A stretch of DNA of 38,474 nucleotides from Xylophilus ampelinus (GCF_901875635.1 NZ_CABFMN010000118.1:1-38474); one strand, 5' to 3'; numbered from the stretch's first letter, positions 8,134 to 17,085 are shown. The notes: generated from the sequence alone by a model not told the origin. Numbers and translations: made by a program.

Positions 8134-8723
8134 TGAGTTCTCCCTCCGAAGCCTCCGTCAAGAAAGACACCCAGAAACTCCAGCGAGCCATCGTCGATGG
8201 GCTCGAAGACGTCAAGGCGCAGGACATCCAGGTCTTCAACACCGAGCATCTCTCGCCGCTGTTTGAGCGCGTGATCGTGGCCTCGGGCACCTCCAACCGG
8301 CAGACCAAGGCGCTGGCGGCCAGTGTGCGCGAGTCGGTCAAGGAGGCGGGCTACGACAAGCCGCGCATGGAAGGTGAGGACAACGGCGAGTGGATCATCG
8401 TGGACTGCGGCGCTGCGGTGGTGCACATCATGCAGCCCGCCATTCGCCAGTACTACCACCTCGAGGACATCTGGGGCGAAAAGCCGGTGCGACTGAAGTT
8501 CGGTGCGCCCAAGCCGGTCGCGCCGCCGCCCAAGGAGAAGCCGACGCCGGCGAAGAAGACCGCCGCGGCCAAGAAGCCAGCCGCGCGCAAGCCCGCCGCC
8601 AAGGCCGGCACGGCCGCGAAGTCGGCACCTCGGAAGACGCCGGCCGCTAGGAAGTCGGCACCCGCCGGCAAGGCGGCTGCGCGCAAGGCCCCGGCCAAGA
8701 AGGCGGCTGCCCGCAAGGCATGA
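8133..8723 (+). CDS. rsfS: Ribosomal silencing factor RsfS with H1-like tail
   Basis: RsfS (YbeB/Iojap) binds L14 and prevents 30S-50S joining when nutrients are low. The core is residues 1-120: [48 protein letters not shown] and [10 protein letters not shown], all conserved. Residues about 124-196 form an unusual tail of Ala, Lys, Pro and Arg with repeated [11 protein letters not shown] units, like histone H1 or bacterial AlgP tails. E. coli RsfS has about 105 residues and no such tail. It sits between nadD and rlmH with one- and four-base overlaps, so the tail is not a frameshift artefact. The tail may bind RNA or DNA (inference). Confidence 0.95.
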   Translation: MSSPSEASVKKDTQKLQRAIVDGLEDVKAQDIQVFNTEHLSPLFERVIVASGTSNRQTKALAASVRESVKEAGYDKPRMEGEDNGEWIIVDCGAAVVHIMQPAIRQYYHLEDIWGEKPVRLKFGAPKPVAPPPKEKPTPAKKTAAAKKPAARKPAAKAGTAAKSAPRKTPAARKSAPAGKAAARKAPAKKAAARKA

Positions 8724-9199
8724 AGCTGCTGGTCGTCGCCGTCGGGCAGCGCATGCCCGACTGGGCGCAGACGGCCTGGGACGACTACGCCAAGCGCTTC
8801 CCGCCCGAGCTCAAGCTCGAGTTGCGGGCCGTCAAGACCGAGCCGCGCGGCTCCAAGACGCTCGAGACCCTGTACGCCGCCGAGCGCGAGCGCATCGAGG
8901 CGGCGATCGTCAAGGGGGCGGGCAGGAACATCCGCATCGTCGCCCTGGACGAGCGCGGCACCGCGCTCACCACCAAGGCCCTGGCCGCACGCTTGACGGC
9001 GTGGCAGGACGAGGGCGACGACGTGGCGCTGGTCATCGGCGGGCCCGACGGGCTCGATCCGGCTTTCAGGGCTGCTGCGCACGAGCGCATCCGCTTGTCC
9101 GATCTCACCTTGCCGCATGCCATGGCGCGCGTGCTGCTGGTCGAACAGCTCTACCGCGCCTGGTCTCTCAACGCCGGGCATCCCTACCACCGCGAGTGA
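8720..9199 (+). CDS. rlmH: 23S rRNA (pseudouridine1915-N3)-methyltransferase
   Basis: This 159-residue SPOUT-class enzyme N3-methylates pseudouridine 1915 in helix 69 of 23S rRNA. The N-terminus [15 protein letters not shown], the central [10 protein letters not shown], the knot region [12 protein letters not shown] (SAM-binding GGPDG) and the C-terminal [16 protein letters not shown] are all family signatures; E. coli RlmH has 155 residues. The start forms an ATGA overlap with the rsfS stop, the usual order in Proteobacteria. Confidence 0.97.
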   Translation: MKLLVVAVGQRMPDWAQTAWDDYAKRFPPELKLELRAVKTEPRGSKTLETLYAAERERIEAAIVKGAGRNIRIVALDERGTALTTKALAARLTAWQDEGDDVALVIGGPDGLDPAFRAAAHERIRLSDLTLPHAMARVLLVEQLYRAWSLNAGHPYHRE

Positions 9200-9221
9200 G
9201 CGCGTCGCGCGCCGCGTCACC

Positions 9222-9824
9222 ATGGCCGATTTCATTTTTCTCGCCTCCCAGAGCCCGCGCCGGGCCCAGCTGCTGGGCCAGCTCGGTATCGAGCACACGC
9301 TGCTGCTGGCCGATGCCGACGAAGACGCCGAAGCGCTGGAGGCGGTGCTGCCGAACGAGGCACCCTCCGCCTACGTGCAGCGCGTCACGGCGCTCAAGCT
9401 CGATGCAGCGGTGGCACGCCTGCGGCGGCGCGGCCTGGCCGACGCGCCCGTGCTGTGCGCCGACACCACCGTGGCGCTGGGCCGCACGATCCTCGGCAAG
9501 CCGCAAGATGCCGACGACGCTGTGCGCATGCTGCGCCTGCTCGCGGGCAGCACGCATCGCGTGCTCACCGCCGTCGCGTTGCAGCATGGCGCGCGGCGGT
9601 ACGCCGCGCTCAGCACATCGCGCGTGCGTTTCGCGCCGCTGACCGACACGCAGATCGCGCGCTACGTGGACGGCGGCGAGCCCATGGGCAAGGCCGGCGC
9701 CTATGCCATCCAGGGCGCCGCGGCGGCTTTCGTCGAACACCTCAGCGGTTCGTATTCGGGCATCATGGGATTGCCGATGTTCGAGACTGCGCAGGTGTTG
9801 CGCGGCGTCGGTTTCCAAGTCTGA
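9222..9824 (+). CDS. maf: Maf-family nucleoside triphosphate pyrophosphatase
   Basis: This 200-residue house-cleaning enzyme hydrolyses non-canonical or excess NTPs (dTTP/UTP type in YhdE relatives) to monophosphates and pyrophosphate. It has the N-terminal [17 protein letters not shown], the DTTVALG strand, [19 protein letters not shown], and [20 protein letters not shown] with GLPMFE near the end. The ATG at 9222 is chosen because it gives the conserved [11 protein letters not shown] start; the frame is open further upstream but overlaps rlmH. Only three bases separate it from rng. Confidence 0.93.
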   Translation: MADFIFLASQSPRRAQLLGQLGIEHTLLLADADEDAEALEAVLPNEAPSAYVQRVTALKLDAAVARLRRRGLADAPVLCADTTVALGRTILGKPQDADDAVRMLRLLAGSTHRVLTAVALQHGARRYAALSTSRVRFAPLTDTQIARYVDGGEPMGKAGAYAIQGAAAAFVEHLSGSYSGIMGLPMFETAQVLRGVGFQV

Positions 9825-9827
9825 AAC

Positions 9828-11366
9828 ATGCAGGACATCCTGATCAATTGGGCGCCGCAGGAGACGCGGGTCGCTCTCGTCGAGCACGGCGCGGTGCAGG
9901 AGCTGCACGTCGAGCGCACGCTCGAACGCGGGCTCGTGGGCAACGTGTACCTGGGCAAGGTGTCGCGCGTGCTGCCGGGCATGCAGTCGGCATTCATCGA
10001 CATCGGCCTGGAGCGCACAGCCTTCCTGCACGTGGCGGACATCGTGGCGCCCTTCGCGCCGGGTTCTCGCGCCGCCTTCCAGCCTGCGGCTGGCAACGGC
10101 GGCGAGCGCGATTCGCGCAACGCGCCGGCCGTGCCGATCGAGAAGCAGGTCTTCGAGGGGCAGTCGCTGCTGGTGCAGGTCATCAAGGACCCGATCGGCA
10201 CCAAGGGCGCGCGGCTGTCGACGCAGATCAGCATCGCCGGCCGCATGCTGGTCTTCCTGCCGCAGGACAACCACATCGGCGTGTCGCAGAAGATCCCCGT
10301 GGAGCAGCGCGAGGCGCTGCGCACGCGCCTGCTGGCGCTGGCCGAAACCGCTGCGCTAGGCGAGGGCGGCCATGCGCCAGCGGGCGCGCATGGCGGTTTC
10401 ATCCTGCGCACCAACGGCGAGGATGCGAGCGACGCGGAGCTGGCCGACGACATCGCCTACCTGCGCAAGACCTGGTCACGCATCCGCGAGCTGTCGACGA
10501 GGCTGCCGGCCGTGTCGCTGCTGCACCAGGACCTGAGCCTGCTGCAGCGCGTGCTGCGGGACCTGACGACCGAGGAGACGACCAGCATCCGTATCGATTC
10601 GCGCGAGCAGTACGAGGCACTGCGCAAGTTCGGGCTGGAGTTCATGCCCCAGGCGGTGGGCAAGCTGCAGCACTACGCGGGCGAACGGCCGATCTTCGAC
10701 CTCTACAACATCGATGAGGAGGTCGCGCGTGCCCTGGGCCGGCGCGTCGATCTCAAGTCGGGCGGCTACCTGGTCATCGACCAGACCGAGGCGCTGACCA
10801 CGGTGGACGTGAACACCGGCGGTTACGTCGGCGCGCGCAATTTCGACGACACGGTGTTCAAGACCAACCTGGAGGCGGCGCAGGCCATCGCGCGGCAGCT
10901 GCGGCTGCGCAACCTGGGCGGGATCATCATCGTGGACTTCATCGACATGGCGCGCGACGAGCACCGCGAGCAGGTGCTGTCGGCCTTCCGCAAGGCGCTG
11001 GGCCGCGACCGGGTGAAGACCACTGCCGGGGGCTTCTCGCAGCTGGGCCTGGTCGAGATGACGCGCAAGCGCACACGCGAATCGCTGGCCCACATGCTGT
11101 GCGAGCCCTGCGAGGCGTGCGGCGGGCAGGGCATCGTCAAGACCGCGCGCAGCGTGGCCTACGACGTGCTGCGCGAGATCCTGCGCGAGGCGCGCCAGTT
11201 CACGCCGCGCGAGATCCGCATCGTCTCCTCGCCGCAGGTGATCGAGCTCTTCCTCGACGAGGAGAGCCAGCACCTCGCCGGGCTGTCGGACTTCATCGGC
11301 AAGCGCATCTCGCTGCAGGCGGAGCCGGCGATGGGGCAGGGCCAGTACGACATCGTCTTGATGTGA
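9828..11366 (+). CDS. rng: Ribonuclease G
   Basis: This 512-residue endoribonuclease of the RNase E/G family processes 16S rRNA 5' ends and decays mRNAs. An S1-type RNA-binding domain occupies about residues 35-130, beginning at GNVYLGKVSRVLPGMQSAFIDIG. A long loop within it (GSRAAFQPAAGNGGERDSRN) is Ala/Gly-rich. The catalytic region holds TVDVNTGGYVG and IIVDFIDMARDEHREQV with the metal-binding Asp residues. A zinc-link cysteine pair appears in CEPCEACGG. There is no long C-terminal degradosome scaffold, which separates it from RNase E. It is the last gene of the yebC operon and ends at a hairpin terminator. Confidence 0.96.
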   Translation: MQDILINWAPQETRVALVEHGAVQELHVERTLERGLVGNVYLGKVSRVLPGMQSAFIDIGLERTAFLHVADIVAPFAPGSRAAFQPAAGNGGERDSRNAPAVPIEKQVFEGQSLLVQVIKDPIGTKGARLSTQISIAGRMLVFLPQDNHIGVSQKIPVEQREALRTRLLALAETAALGEGGHAPAGAHGGFILRTNGEDASDAELADDIAYLRKTWSRIRELSTRLPAVSLLHQDLSLLQRVLRDLTTEETTSIRIDSREQYEALRKFGLEFMPQAVGKLQHYAGERPIFDLYNIDEEVARALGRRVDLKSGGYLVIDQTEALTTVDVNTGGYVGARNFDDTVFKTNLEAAQAIARQLRLRNLGGIIIVDFIDMARDEHREQVLSAFRKALGRDRVKTTAGGFSQLGLVEMTRKRTRESLAHMLCEPCEACGGQGIVKTARSVAYDVLREILREARQFTPREIRIVSSPQVIELFLDEESQHLAGLSDFIGKRISLQAEPAMGQGQYDIVLM

Positions 11367-11377
11367 TCCAACGCCGT

Positions 11378-11425
11378 TTGCTATCGAAAAGATAGCTGAC
11401 AGCGCCCGTCCGGCGGGCGCTGCAG
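11378..11425 (+). repeat. Dispersed hairpin repeat copy between rng and msbA
   Basis: TTGCTATCGAAAAGATAGCT is followed at once by the terminator stem CAGCGCCCG/CGGGCGCTG. Here the second stem of the repeat and the rho-independent terminator are the same hairpin. Two nested inverted repeats (GCTATC/GATAGC and the 9-bp GC stem) lie within 48 bases. Confidence 0.75.
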
Positions 11426-11433
11426 GCCTTTTT
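11400..11433. terminator. Bidirectional rho-independent terminator for rng and msbA
   Basis: A perfect 9-bp stem CAGCGCCCG / CGGGCGCTG with loop TCCGG is followed by CAGGCC and five Ts (11429-11433). It lies between the convergent ends of rng and msbA. The T tract fits the plus-strand transcript best. On the minus strand the upstream GAAAAGATAGC side gives only short T-runs, so termination of msbA is likely weaker. Confidence 0.85.
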
Positions 11434-11448
11434 ATTCAAGAATGTTCT

Positions 11449-13230
11449 TCAGGCTTCGGCCGGCTCGGGCTCGCTCGCGGGCACCGGCGTGTGCGTCTGC
11501 AGCCGCGCGTAGAGCCCGTCCGCCGCCATGAGCTGCGCATGGCTGCCCTGCTCGACGATGTGGCCATGGTCCATTACCACGATGCGGTCGGCGTGCTGGA
11601 TGGTCGTGAGCCGGTGTGCCACGATCAGCGTGGTGCGTCCCTGCATCAGGCGCTGCAGGGCCTCCTGCACCAGGCGCTCGGATTCGGTGTCCAGCGCCGA
11701 GGTGGCTTCGTCCAGCAGCAGGACCGGCGCATCGCGGTAGAGGGCGCGCGCAATGGCCAGCCGCTGGCGCTGGCCGCCGGAGAGCTGTGTCGCGTTGTGG
11801 CCCAGCACGGTGTCGAGGCCTTGCGGCAAACCGGCCACGTGGGCCGCGAGGTTGGCTGCATCCACACAGCGCTGCACACGCTCGCGATCGATCGCCTGGC
11901 CCAGCGCCACGTTGGCGGCCAGCGTGTCGTTGAGCATCACCACGTCCTGGCTCACGAGGGCGAACTGCGCGCGCAGGCTGGACAGCTTCCAGCCGGCCAC
12001 GTCCTGCCCGTCGAGCAGCACCTGGCCCGAGGCGGGCAGCACGAAGCGGGGCAGCAGGTTGACCAGCGTGGTCTTGCCCGAGCCGGAGGGGCCGACCAGC
12101 GCGACCACTTCGCCGGGGCGCACCGTCAGGGTCAGGCCGTCGAGCGCCGGCGCCGCATCCTCGCGGTAGGCCACGCGCACGTTGCGCAACTCGATGTGAC
12201 CGTTGGCGCGTGCGATCTCGAAGGCGCCTTCGGTCTCCGACGCGGTGTCGTCGACCAGGCCCAGGCCGCGCTCCAGTGCGGCCAGCCCGCGCGTGATCGG
12301 ATTGGCCATGTCGGCCAGGCGCCGGATGGGTGCGATGAGCATCAGCATCGCCGTGATGTAGGCGACGAAGCCGCCCACGGTCAGGCCTTGCTCGCCGCTC
12401 TGCCAGAGCGCGATCATCACCACGATCGACAGCGCGACCGCGGCGAATAGCTGCGTGAGCGGTGTCATCGCGGCCGAGGCGATGGTCGACTTCACGGCCA
12501 GCCGGTTGAGGCTGTGGCTCAGCCGTTCGAAGCGTTCCGACTGGCCGGCCTGCGCGCCGTGCAGGCGCACCATGCGGTGGGCCAGCACGTTCTCTTCCAC
12601 GACGTACGCCAGCTCGTCGGTCGCTTCCTGCCCCAGGCGCGTGAGCCGGTACAGGCGCTTGGACAGCACCTTCATGATCCAGGCCGTACCGGGCACCAGC
12701 AGCGCCACGACCAGCGTCAGCTTCCAGTTCAGGTAGAGCAGGTACAAGAGCAGGGCAATGACCGTGAAGCCATCGCGCGAGAGGCCCAGCAATGCCTGCA
12801 CCAGCAGCACGCCGCCGGTCTGCACCTCGTACACCACCGTGTTCGACAGCGCGCTGGCAGACTGGCGCGAGAAGAGGCCCAGCTCCGCCACCAGCAGCCG
12901 GTCGAAGAGCACGCGCCGCAGCCGCTGCATGCCCTCGTTGGCGATGCGCGCCAGCGCGTACTGCGACACGAACTGCGCAATTCCGCGCACCGCGAAGAGC
13001 AGGATGATGAAGGCCGGCACCATCCACAGCGCCAGCTGGCCCTGGGTGAAGCCGCGGTCGAGGAGCGGCTTCATCAGTGCGGGCATCAGCGGTTCGGTCA
13101 GCGCCGCCACCATGGCGGTGCCGACGCCGATGGCCCACCAGCGCCGCGACCCGCCGAACCAGGCCATGAGCCGCTGGAGCCGGCGCGTCAAGGGTGCTCG
13201 CGCGGGCGCGTCGGCGGGGGAAGGCTGCAT
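11449..13230 (-). CDS. msbA: Lipid A export ABC transporter MsbA
   Basis: This 593-residue half-transporter flips lipid A-core from the inner to the outer leaflet of the inner membrane. The N-terminal six-helix ABC exporter domain (about 1-340) includes WAIGVGTAMVAALTEPLMPA and ALLLYLLYLNWKLTLVVALL. The nucleotide-binding domain has Walker A GPSGSGKTTLVNLL (about 400), Q-loop FALVSQDVVML, signature LSGGQRQRLAIARAL (about 500), Walker B VLLLDEATSALD and H-loop IVAHRLTT. E. coli MsbA has 582 residues. The gene stands alone on this strand, convergent with rng and divergent from tolB. Some annotators would call it a generic lipid ABC transporter. Confidence 0.92.
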   Translation of the reverse strand: MQPSPADAPARAPLTRRLQRLMAWFGGSRRWWAIGVGTAMVAALTEPLMPALMKPLLDRGFTQGQLALWMVPAFIILLFAVRGIAQFVSQYALARIANEGMQRLRRVLFDRLLVAELGLFSRQSASALSNTVVYEVQTGGVLLVQALLGLSRDGFTVIALLLYLLYLNWKLTLVVALLVPGTAWIMKVLSKRLYRLTRLGQEATDELAYVVEENVLAHRMVRLHGAQAGQSERFERLSHSLNRLAVKSTIASAAMTPLTQLFAAVALSIVVMIALWQSGEQGLTVGGFVAYITAMLMLIAPIRRLADMANPITRGLAALERGLGLVDDTASETEGAFEIARANGHIELRNVRVAYREDAAPALDGLTLTVRPGEVVALVGPSGSGKTTLVNLLPRFVLPASGQVLLDGQDVAGWKLSSLRAQFALVSQDVVMLNDTLAANVALGQAIDRERVQRCVDAANLAAHVAGLPQGLDTVLGHNATQLSGGQRQRLAIARALYRDAPVLLLDEATSALDTESERLVQEALQRLMQGRTTLIVAHRLTTIQHADRIVVMDHGHIVEQGSHAQLMAADGLYARLQTHTPVPASEPEPAEA

Positions 13231-13354
13231 AGGCGGCGGATTCTACGGTTGCGTCTGGCCGGGCTCCCGCGTGTCAGGGGCGCGCTGTAGGACTGCGTCG
13301 GAACGTCGAACAGTTTGTGACGAAGCGTGCAATGCAGTGTGTACCATTCACGTC

Positions 13355-13371
13355 TTTCCGCTTGACGGAAA
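13355..13371. promoter_or_regulatory. Short inverted repeat and TTGACG box upstream of tolB
   Basis: In the 170-base msbA/tolB divergent gap lies TTTCCG-CTTGA-CGGAAA, a perfect 6-bp inverted repeat 30 bases before the tolB ATG. It contains TTGACG (13362-13367), a fair -35 hexamer, but the matching -10 position (AATTTC, 13385-13390) is poor. It could be an operator or simply leader structure. Confidence 0.3.
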
Positions 13372-13400
13372 CTTCCTTCAGGGAAATTTCTCCGAACTGC

Positions 13401-14723
13401 ATGAACAAGCCGTTGCCGCCGACATTTCCTTTCACAGCTTCTTCCCTGGCCCGCCGCAGCCTTCTTGCGGGCATCGCCCTGTCTCCCGCTCTGAGCGCAC
13501 TGCCGGCGCTGGCGCAGTTCCGCGTCGAGGTGTCCGGCGTCGGGCTGACGCAGTTGCCGATCGCCCTCGTGCCCTTCAAGGGCGAGGACGCGTCGCCGCA
13601 GAAGATCTCCGAAATCGTGAAGGCCGACCTGGAGCGCAGCGGCCAATTCCGCGGTGTCGATGCCTCCGGCCAGGCCATGGACGAGACCTCGCGCCCGGAC
13701 CTGTCCCTGTGGCGCCAGCGCACGGCCGATTCCCTCGTGGGCGGCAGCGTGACGCGGCTGGCCGATGGCCGCTACGACGTGCGCTTCCGCCTGTGGGACG
13801 TGGTGCGCGGCCAGGACCTCGGCGGCCAGAGCTACACCGTGCCGCAGGCCGACCTGCGGCTGGCCTCACACCGCATCGCCGACTACGTGTACGAAAAGCT
13901 GACAGGCGACAAAGGCATCTTCTCGACGCGCATCGCCTACATCACCAAGGCCGGCGGCCGTTACACCCTTTGGGTGGCCGACGCCGACGGCGAGAACGCG
14001 CAGGCCGCGCTGGCCAGCCCCGAGCCCATCATTTCGCCCGTGTGGTCGCCCAACGGCGGTCAGCTGGCGTACGTGTCTTTCGAGTCGCGCAAGCCGGTGG
14101 TGTACGTGCACTCGGTGGCCAACGGCCAGCGCCGACTGGTGGCGAACTTCAAGGGATCGAACAGTGCGCCCGCCTGGTCGCCCGACGGAAACACGCTGGC
14201 CGTGACGCTGAGCCGCGACGGCGGCTCGCAGCTGTATTCGATTCCGGCCACTGGCGGCGAGCCGCGGCGTCTCACGCAGAGCAGCGCCATCGACACCGAG
14301 CCCACTTATTCGGCCGACGGCAGCACGATCTACTTCACCAGCGATCGCGGCGGCTCGCCCCAGATCTACAAGATGGGCGCGAGCGGCGGTGCACCGACGC
14401 GCGTGACCTTCTCCGGCTCCTACAACATCTCGCCCGCGCTGAGTCCCGACGGACGGTGGTTGGCCTACATCTCGCGCGTCGGCGGGGCGTTCAAACTCCA
14501 TGTGATGGAGTTGGCCAGCGGCACCGTGACGGCACTGACGGACACCTCCGCGGACGAGAGCCCCAGTTTCGCCCCCAACAGCAAGCTGATCGTCTATGCA
14601 ACGCAGCTGCAGGGGCGCGAGGCCCTGATGACCACCACGCTCGATGGAAAGATCAAGGCGCGGCTGGCGGGGAAGGCGGGGGACATTCGTGAGCCGGACT
14701 GGGGTCCATTTCAGAAGCAATGA
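13401..14723 (+). CDS. tolB: Tol-Pal system periplasmic beta-propeller protein TolB
   Basis: This 440-residue periplasmic protein interacts with Pal and TolA to keep the outer membrane attached during constriction. The signal peptide (about 1-44) contains [22 protein letters not shown] with likely cleavage ALA|QF. An N-terminal alpha/beta domain follows ([12 protein letters not shown]). The rest is a six-bladed propeller with repeated WSPDG-type units: [40 protein letters not shown]. The ATG at 13401 is chosen because it begins the signal peptide; upstream frame is open but non-conserved. It is followed after 27 bases by pal. Upstream is divergent msbA, not tolQRA. Confidence 0.95.
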   Translation: MNKPLPPTFPFTASSLARRSLLAGIALSPALSALPALAQFRVEVSGVGLTQLPIALVPFKGEDASPQKISEIVKADLERSGQFRGVDASGQAMDETSRPDLSLWRQRTADSLVGGSVTRLADGRYDVRFRLWDVVRGQDLGGQSYTVPQADLRLASHRIADYVYEKLTGDKGIFSTRIAYITKAGGRYTLWVADADGENAQAALASPEPIISPVWSPNGGQLAYVSFESRKPVVYVHSVANGQRRLVANFKGSNSAPAWSPDGNTLAVTLSRDGGSQLYSIPATGGEPRRLTQSSAIDTEPTYSADGSTIYFTSDRGGSPQIYKMGASGGAPTRVTFSGSYNISPALSPDGRWLAYISRVGGAFKLHVMELASGTVTALTDTSADESPSFAPNSKLIVYATQLQGREALMTTTLDGKIKARLAGKAGDIREPDWGPFQKQ

Positions 14724-14750
14724 TCATCGGATCAATTTGAGGAGTTCCAT

Positions 14751-15275
14751 ATGCTGAGTAGAAGTTCGATTTCGATTGCATCGCTGGCCATCGCCGCGCT
14801 GATCGCGGGTTGCTCGTCGGGCACCAAGCTCAACGACGCGCCCGTCTCCAACGCCGGTGCGGGTGCCGGTGGCATGGGCGGGTCGGCCAGCGGCGTCGCG
14901 CCGGTCACCATCGATCCCAACGCGCAGACGCGTGAGGGCCCGGTCGGCGTGGCGCGCATCGTGTACTTCGATTTCGATAGCTACACGATCAAGCCCGAGT
15001 TCCAGTCGCTGATCGACGGCCACGCCCGGTTCCTGAAGGCCAACCCCTCGCGTCGCATCTCGATCGAAGGCCACACCGACGATCGCGGCGGTCGCGAATA
15101 CAACCTGGCACTCGGCCAGAAGCGTTCCGAAGCCGTGCGCCGTGCGCTGACCCTGCTGGGCGTGAGCGATGCGCAGATCGAGGCCGTGAGCTTCGGCAAG
15201 GAAAAGCCCGCGGTGCAAGGCACGGGTGAGGACGCATGGGCGCAGAACCGTCGCGCCGAGATCGTCTACCGCTGA
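14751..15275 (+). CDS. pal: Peptidoglycan-associated lipoprotein Pal
   Basis: This 174-residue outer-membrane lipoprotein has a signal peptide ending in the lipobox IAGC (Cys about residue 22), then a Gly/Ala-rich linker, then an OmpA-C domain: VYFDFDSYTIKPEFQ, ISIEGHTDDRGGREYNLALG and the C-terminal QNRRAEIVYR. The conserved Asp and Arg residues of the diaminopimelate-binding pocket are present. A good ribosome-binding site (GAGGAG) lies 7 bases before ATG. Its stop overlaps the cpoB start by one base. Confidence 0.97.
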   Translation: MLSRSSISIASLAIAALIAGCSSGTKLNDAPVSNAGAGAGGMGGSASGVAPVTIDPNAQTREGPVGVARIVYFDFDSYTIKPEFQSLIDGHARFLKANPSRRISIEGHTDDRGGREYNLALGQKRSEAVRRALTLLGVSDAQIEAVSFGKEKPAVQGTGEDAWAQNRRAEIVYR

Positions 15276-16036
15276 TGAGACTCCAGGCAACCTGGCGACA
15301 GGCGGCCTTGTCCGCCTTCGTGCTGTGTGGCGCTGCCAGTTCGCACGCGGCGCTGTTCGAGGATGACGAGGCCCGCCGCGCCATCCTCGACCTGCGCCAG
15401 CGTGTCGAGGCGATCCGCACGCAGTCGGAGAACACGACGCAGCGCCTGTCCGACGAGAACGGCCAGCTGCGTCGCAGCCTGGTCGACCTGCAGCAGCAGA
15501 TCGACAGCCTGCGCGGCGACATGGCCCGCATGACAGGCCAGAACGAGCAACTCACCAAGACGCTGAGCGACATGCAGCAGCGCCAGACCGACCTCGACAC
15601 CAAGCTCAAGCAGAGCGAACCGTCGCAGGTGCAGGTGGACGGCCGCGAATTCACCGCCGATCCCAAGGAGAAGGCGGACTTCGACGCGGCGCTCGGCGTC
15701 TTCCGCGCCGGCCAGTTCGCGCAGGCGCAGACGGCCTTTGCCGAATTCGTGAAGCGCTATCCGCGCAGCGGCTACAACCCGTCGGCGCTGTTCTGGCTGG
15801 GCAACGCGCAATACGCCACGCGCAACTACACCGAGGCCATCGCGAACTTCCGCTCGATGCTCTCGATGGCGCCCGACCATGTGAAGGCACCGGAAGCGGT
15901 GCTGTCGATCGCCAACTGCCAGATCGAGCTCAAGGACACGCGTGCCGCGCGTCGCACCCTGGAAGATCTTGTGAAGGCCTACCCGCAATCGGAAGCGGCC
16001 CAGGCCGGGCGCGAACGCCTCACGCGACTGCGTTGA
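15275..16036 (+). CDS. cpoB: Cell division coordinator CpoB (YbgF)
   Basis: This 253-residue periplasmic protein links peptidoglycan synthesis to Tol-driven outer-membrane constriction. The signal peptide (1-26, ending SSHA|ALF) is followed by a coiled-coil trimerisation region (about 30-110, e.g. LRQRVEAIRTQSE, LQQQIDSLRGDMARM) and a C-terminal TPR domain (about 135-250: FDAALGVFRAGQFAQAQTAF, SALFWLGNAQYATRNYTEAI). The start ATG shares its A with the pal stop (TGATG). Family length and the gene order tolB-pal-cpoB support the call. Confidence 0.94.
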   Translation: MRLQATWRQAALSAFVLCGAASSHAALFEDDEARRAILDLRQRVEAIRTQSENTTQRLSDENGQLRRSLVDLQQQIDSLRGDMARMTGQNEQLTKTLSDMQQRQTDLDTKLKQSEPSQVQVDGREFTADPKEKADFDAALGVFRAGQFAQAQTAFAEFVKRYPRSGYNPSALFWLGNAQYATRNYTEAIANFRSMLSMAPDHVKAPEAVLSIANCQIELKDTRAARRTLEDLVKAYPQSEAAQAGRERLTRLR

Positions 16037-16073
16037 GCGCGTCGTTGGGCTCCACAGCCGAAGGGCGCGCGTC

Positions 16074-16877
16074 ATGAGGCAGGCAGCAGTCGTGCTGGAG
16101 GCCGACGCGGCGCGCCGCTTCGGCGGCCTAGAGCGCCTCTACGGCGTGTCGGGCGCGGCGCGTATTCGTGCTGCGCACGTCCTGGTCGCAGGCATTGGCG
16201 GCGTGGGTTCGTGGGCGGTCGAGGCGCTGGCCCGCAGCGGCGTCGGTGCGCTCACACTGATCGACCTCGACCACATCGCCGAGTCGAACATCAACCGCCA
16301 GATCCACGCGCTCGACAGCACTGTCGGGCAGGCCAAGGTCGAGGCCATGCGCGAGCGCGTGCTGCACATCAACCCGGACTGCCGCGTGCTGGCCCTCGAC
16401 GAGTTCGTCGAACCCGGCAACTGGGAGGCCCTGCGGGCGTCGGCCGAGCGTGCCGCGGGATCCGTCAGCGCGGTGATCGATGCCTGCGACCAGATGGCGG
16501 CCAAGGTCGCCATGGCCGCATGGGCGAGGCCACAGCGCACTTGCGAGTTCATCACCGTGGGTGCCGCAGGCGGCAAGCGCCTCGCCCATCGCGTCGAGAT
16601 CGACGACATCGCGCTGGCCACGCATGACCCGCTGCTGGCCCAGTTGCGCCAGCGGCTGCGCAAGCACCATGGCGCACCAAAGGATGGTCGCAAGGTCGGC
16701 GTCGTCGGGGTTTTCAGCCGCGAGAGCGTGGCACCACCCGATGCCTCGTGCGCCATCGACGGCGATGGCGACGGCTCGCTCAACTGCCATGGTTACGGCT
16801 CCGTCGTCAGCGTCACCGCAACTTTCGGTCAGTGCGCCGCGGGATGGGTGCTCGACCGTCTGGCCCGAGGAAGCTGA
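16074..16877 (+). CDS. tcdA: tRNA threonylcarbamoyladenosine dehydratase TcdA (CsdL)
   Basis: This 267-residue E1/MoeB/ThiF-like enzyme uses ATP to cyclise t6A37 to ct6A37 in ANN-decoding tRNAs. Visible are RLYGVSGAARIRAAHVLVAG, the nucleotide-binding VAGIGGVGSWAVEALARSG (about 41-59), DLDHIAESNINRQIHA, DACDQMAAKVA and the C-terminal GSVVSVTATFGQCAAG. It lies directly upstream of a lysine tRNA gene; tRNA-Lys is one of the t6A-containing tRNAs, an apt but possibly chance pairing. The gap to cpoB is 37 bases. Confidence 0.94.
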   Translation: MRQAAVVLEADAARRFGGLERLYGVSGAARIRAAHVLVAGIGGVGSWAVEALARSGVGALTLIDLDHIAESNINRQIHALDSTVGQAKVEAMRERVLHINPDCRVLALDEFVEPGNWEALRASAERAAGSVSAVIDACDQMAAKVAMAAWARPQRTCEFITVGAAGGKRLAHRVEIDDIALATHDPLLAQLRQRLRKHHGAPKDGRKVGVVGVFSRESVAPPDASCAIDGDGDGSLNCHGYGSVVSVTATFGQCAAGWVLDRLARGS

Positions 16878-16880
16878 CGC

Positions 16881-16886
16881 TATAAT
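16881..16886 (+). promoter_or_regulatory. Consensus -10 box for tRNA-Lys
   Basis: A perfect TATAAT occurs just after the tcdA stop (TGACGCTATAATCATGGG), about 83 bases before the tRNA. The -35 region is weak (CGTCTG at 17-base spacing). Given the rarity of such AT-rich hexamers here and the tRNA downstream, it is a good promoter candidate. Confidence 0.6.
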
Positions 16887-16968
16887 CATGGGCTTTGCCG
16901 CAGCGGCAAGAACCAGGAATTCAAAGAAAAGCGCGAGGGCCCGCACAGGGCGGTCGCCAAGCTTTCGG

Positions 16969-17044
16969 GGGACGTTAGCTCAGTTGGTAGAGCAGCGGAC
17001 TTTTAATCCGTTGGTCGCGTGTTCGAGTCACGCACGTCCTACCA
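16969..17044 (+). tRNA. tRNA-Lys (anticodon TTT)
   Basis: This 76-base cloverleaf has acceptor arms GGGACGT / ACGTCCT (one G-T pair at the end), D-arm GCTC...GAGC, anticodon stem GCGGA-CTTTTAA-TCCGT with anticodon TTT, T-arm GCGTG-TTCGAGT-CACGC, and encoded ACCA at the 3' end. All four arms pair well. The gene is followed 7 bases later by a strong terminator. Confidence 0.97.
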
Positions 17045-17051
17045 CCCCTGC

Positions 17052-17085
17052 AGAGCGCGCTCGCATTCGGCGAGCGCGCTCTTTT
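17052..17085 (+). terminator. Rho-independent terminator after tRNA-Lys
   Basis: A perfect 12-bp stem AGAGCGCGCTCG / CGAGCGCGCTCT with loop CATTCGG is followed by TTTTGTTTTT. It begins 7 bases after the tRNA CCA end. Confidence 0.93.

Noticed and set aside
14724..14750. Small TGATC/GATCA hairpin between tolB and pal as a terminator
   Set aside because: A 5-bp stem without a T-run is too weak. The genes are only 27 bases apart and surely co-transcribed.
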